Below are positions 61,513 to 64,000 of a stretch of DNA of 64,000 nucleotides, in pieces (positions within the stretch are counted from its first letter, which is position 1; each line of letters begins with the position of its first letter). The position numbers and the translations under genes were made by a program. The stretch covers positions 21,554,026-21,618,025 of the forward strand of contig NC_092315.1 in NCBI RefSeq assembly GCF_036785885.1, given 5' to 3'. The notes under the pieces were generated by a model that saw only the letters and a list, made by a program, of their open reading frames with translations, searched no databases and had not been told where the DNA came from. The stretch is from Coffea arabica (lineage: Eukaryota; Streptophyta; Magnoliopsida; Gentianales; Rubiaceae).

Positions 61513-64000
61513 TGGTCTATTTTGGAATATAAGAGGGGTTGCGAAACCTCCCAACCTAAGACGATTGCTAAAGTTAATTCGTATGCACAATTTAATGTTT
61601 GTTGCAATATGTGAGCCCAAAATGGATGTATTGCATATTGATTTAATTAAAGTAAGATTGCCCTTTGATTCGGTAATTGTGAACCTGTCGGCTGATATAT
61701 AGGTATTTTTTAGTTCTCCATTAGTGTGTTCTGTAGTAGGTAGTTCTTCTCAGCACGTCACGGTATCGGTCCAACATCCTTGGGGGAGCGGAGGGTGTTG
61801 TGGCAAGACTTAATGGCCGATAAGCCCAACTCAAGGTCGTGGTGCGTGTGCGGAGATTTCAATGTCATTGCGGACCCGAGTAAGAAGCGTGGAGGTCGGC
61901 CTTCCGCAAGATCTGAGGGGTTGGAGTTACTGTCATTCATGGAGGAGGCCGAAGTGTTTGATGTGGGGTTCTCGGGATCCAGTTTCACTTGGTGTAATAA
62001 CTGGAGAGGGCACGCACGAATCTGGAAGAGACTGGACAGGGTGCTAATCAATGGCGAGTTTACTGAGAGTGCTCCGTCAATCTCGGTGGTCCACTTGGCC
62101 CATCATCCATCAGATCATGCGCCACTGAAGATCTCGCTGGCGTCGCGAATGGATAACAAGCCTAGGGCATTTCGGTTTTTAAACGTTTTGACGTCGAACC
62201 CAGGACTATTGGATGTAATTCGCCAGGCTTGGCAAGCAGAGAGCTCTGGATCCCTGTTAAAGATACTGTGCTCCAAGCTACTGCGTACCAGGCGGGCCAT
62301 CCAAGACTGGAACAAGGGAGTTTTTGGGAATGTGTTTGAGGTTGTTAAGCGGGCGGTAGCGAATGTGCTAGCAGTGGAAACCCGCACAGAGTAGGATGAT
62401 TCGATGGAGGCGCAGGTTGAGCTGAGTAAAGCTCAAGCTGAGCTACGACACGCGTTGCTAAATGAAGAAAAGTTTTGGAGTCAGAAGGCTAGAGTAAAGT
62501 GGCTTCAATACGGAGATCGAAACTCAAGATATTTTCATGCAACGGTTCAGCAACGGAGGGTGCAGGGTGGGATTCATAGAGTGAAGGATGAGAATGGCAT
62601 ATGGGTTGAAGATGACGAGGGGATCGCCAATGAGGCTGTGCGGTTCTTCTCGGATTTGTTCTCGGGCTCCGGGGGGTCAGCTGGTGATTGGGAGCATTTA
62701 ATCCCTAATATGGTGACACAGGCAGACAGGGCAGCTCTTGATGCTGATCCAACTAGGGAGGAGGTGAAACGGGTGATATTTGAGATGGATGGGGATAGTG
62801 CTGCAGGCCCTGATGGCTTCACAGGTCAGTTTTTTACTTTCGCATAGGATGTTATTGCGCAGGACGTTTATAATGCTGTATTGAGTTTCTTTTGTGGGGC
62901 GGAGCTGCCTCGCTTTGTAACATCCACATCCATTGTTTTAATTCCCAAGGTGCCAAGCCCCCAGGACTTTTCTAAGTATAGGCCGATTAGTTTGTGCAAT
63001 TTTTTCAACAAGGTGCTGTCTAGAATTTTGGCGGACAGGTTAGCAAGTATACTACCCAAGATTGTGTCTCCGCAACAGACAGGGTTTGTCAAAGGCAGGA
63101 ATATAACAGAGAATTATCTCCTTGCTCAGGAGCTTATATCAGGGATTAGGAAAAAGGCTAGGGGGGGGAAATGTAGCGTTAAAACTTGACATGACAAAGG
63201 CGTACGATCGTGTCTCGTGGACATTCATTGTCAGTGTATTGCGCAAATTTGGATTTGGTGAGAGATTCATTGACATGGTTTGGAGATTAATGTCGAATGT
63301 TTGGTTCTCAGTCATCATTAATGGGGCATCATATGGTTTTTTCAAATCGAGTCGTGGGGTCCGTCAGGGAGATCCAATGTCGCCAGCCTTATTCGTCATT
63401 GGCGCGGAGGTATTATCACGGGGGCTCAATAGTCTTGCTGCACAGTCGGGATTCTTGGGTTTCACGGTACCCAGGGGTTGTCCGCCGGTCACCCACCTAG
63501 CTTTTGCGGATGATGTGCTTGTCTTTGCTAATGGCTCTTCTAGCTCTTTGAAGGATATTATGCGGGTATTGGAAATGTATCAACTGGCCTCTGGCCAGTT
63601 GGTGAGTGTTCAGAAGAGTGGATACTTAGTGCACTCGTCAGTGTCGCCCGCTAGGCGGAGGGTAGTCGAACGGATTACTGGCTTCTCAAGGCAGCATTTT
63701 CCGGTCCGGTACCTGGGTTTTCCGTTATACATTGGCAAGTGCAAATCCTTGTACTTTGGGGAGGTGTGTCACGCTATCTAGGCAAGGATTCTCTCTTGGC
63801 GGTCTAAACTTTTGTCGCCTGGAGGCAGGTTAGTGCTAATCAAGCATGTTTTATCGTCGCTTCCGACGCACCTTCTATCTGCTGCAATTATTCCGGTGGC
63901 TACATTCCAGAGTATTGAGCGTATCTGCGCAAATTTCTTGTGGGGGACCTCGACCGAGCAGACTAAGCACCATTGGATTCGGTGGTCTCAACTTTGTTAC
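61505..64000 (+). pseudogene. LINE ORF2: apurinic endonuclease plus reverse transcriptase, interrupted and partial
   Basis: Starts MINGLFWNIRG, overlapping the ORF1 stop by 8 bp (ATGATTAA). Endonuclease motifs are CEPKM, CGDFNVI and SDHAPL. RT motifs are LIPKVPSPQDFSKYRPISLC, LDMTKAYDRVSW, GVRQGDPMSPALF and FADD (~63.5 kb), followed by the thumb region to the window edge (NFLWGT). Disruptions are TAG at 61700, a frame change with apparent loss of sequence near 61775, TAG at 62392, TAG at 62845, a one-base shift in a G8 run near 63165, and TAG at 63779. The catalytic residues themselves are preserved. Confidence 0.9.

Larger units (their letters stand above)
59800..64000 (+). mobile_element. 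L1-type non-LTR retrotransposon (LINE), 3' part outside the window
   Basis: Two overlapping ORFs, a DUF4283/zinc-knuckle ORF1 and an endonuclease-reverse transcriptase ORF2, in markedly GC-richer DNA than the flanks. The 5' end is close to 59.8 kb but has no sharp mark. The RNase H/3' end and poly-A are beyond base 64000. Both ORFs carry disabling changes. Confidence 0.9.

Overview
This is eudicot-type plant nuclear DNA. The evidence is GT-AG split genes with long AT-rich introns, a complete 13-exon gene for the plant Sec1/Munc18 protein VPS45, and plant classes of transposable element (Helitron, hAT, MULE, TRIM, SINE, L1-type LINE, LTRs). I cannot name the species.

Layout: (1) 1-10.4 kb, minus strand: a decayed Helitron (Helitron-1) running off the left edge. 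It holds an interrupted Rep/helicase gene (1.36-6.48 kb) between two different RPA-like single-strand-binding genes: a damaged one downstream (1-1231) and an apparently undamaged one upstream (8246-10328). (2) 10.4-13.4 kb: a complete 603-bp hAT-type MITE with 8-bp target duplications, a three-copy ~355-bp tandem array and a second repeat pair. (3) 13437-22777, plus strand: a second, different Helitron (Helitron-2) with both termini visible (A|TC start, hairpin and CTAG|T end). It carries a Rep/helicase pseudogene and an RPA-like gene. A 459-bp TRIM retrotransposon (AGATG target duplication, 200-bp LTRs differing at one base) sits inside the Rep exon, and a tRNA-like cloverleaf spans its LTR/primer-binding-site junction. 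(4) 22916-31176, plus strand: VPS45, whose ATG lies only 138 bp from the Helitron-2 end. (5) 31.2-35.95 kb: repeat-rich convergent intergenic DNA. (6) 35954-45952, minus strand: a seven-exon gene for a 460-aa one-pass membrane protein of unknown function. (7) 47854-49211: a 1358-bp MULE with long inverted repeats and a perfect 9-bp TSD, containing a transposase remnant, a GRF-type zinc-finger ORF and a broken HD-Zip homeobox fragment (a Pack-MULE-like chimera). (8) 50.6-59.8 kb: three diverged copies of one non-coding LTR family, the third inverted. (9) 59.9-64.0 kb: a GC-richer L1-type LINE with overlapping ORF1/ORF2, broken by stops and frameshifts and cut by the right edge.

The two host genes are convergent. 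Most other recognisable sequence is transposon-derived and nested. Each Helitron pairs a nicking/helicase protein with single-strand-binding proteins, as expected for rolling-circle transposition, but both Rep/helicase genes are broken, so neither copy looks autonomous now.
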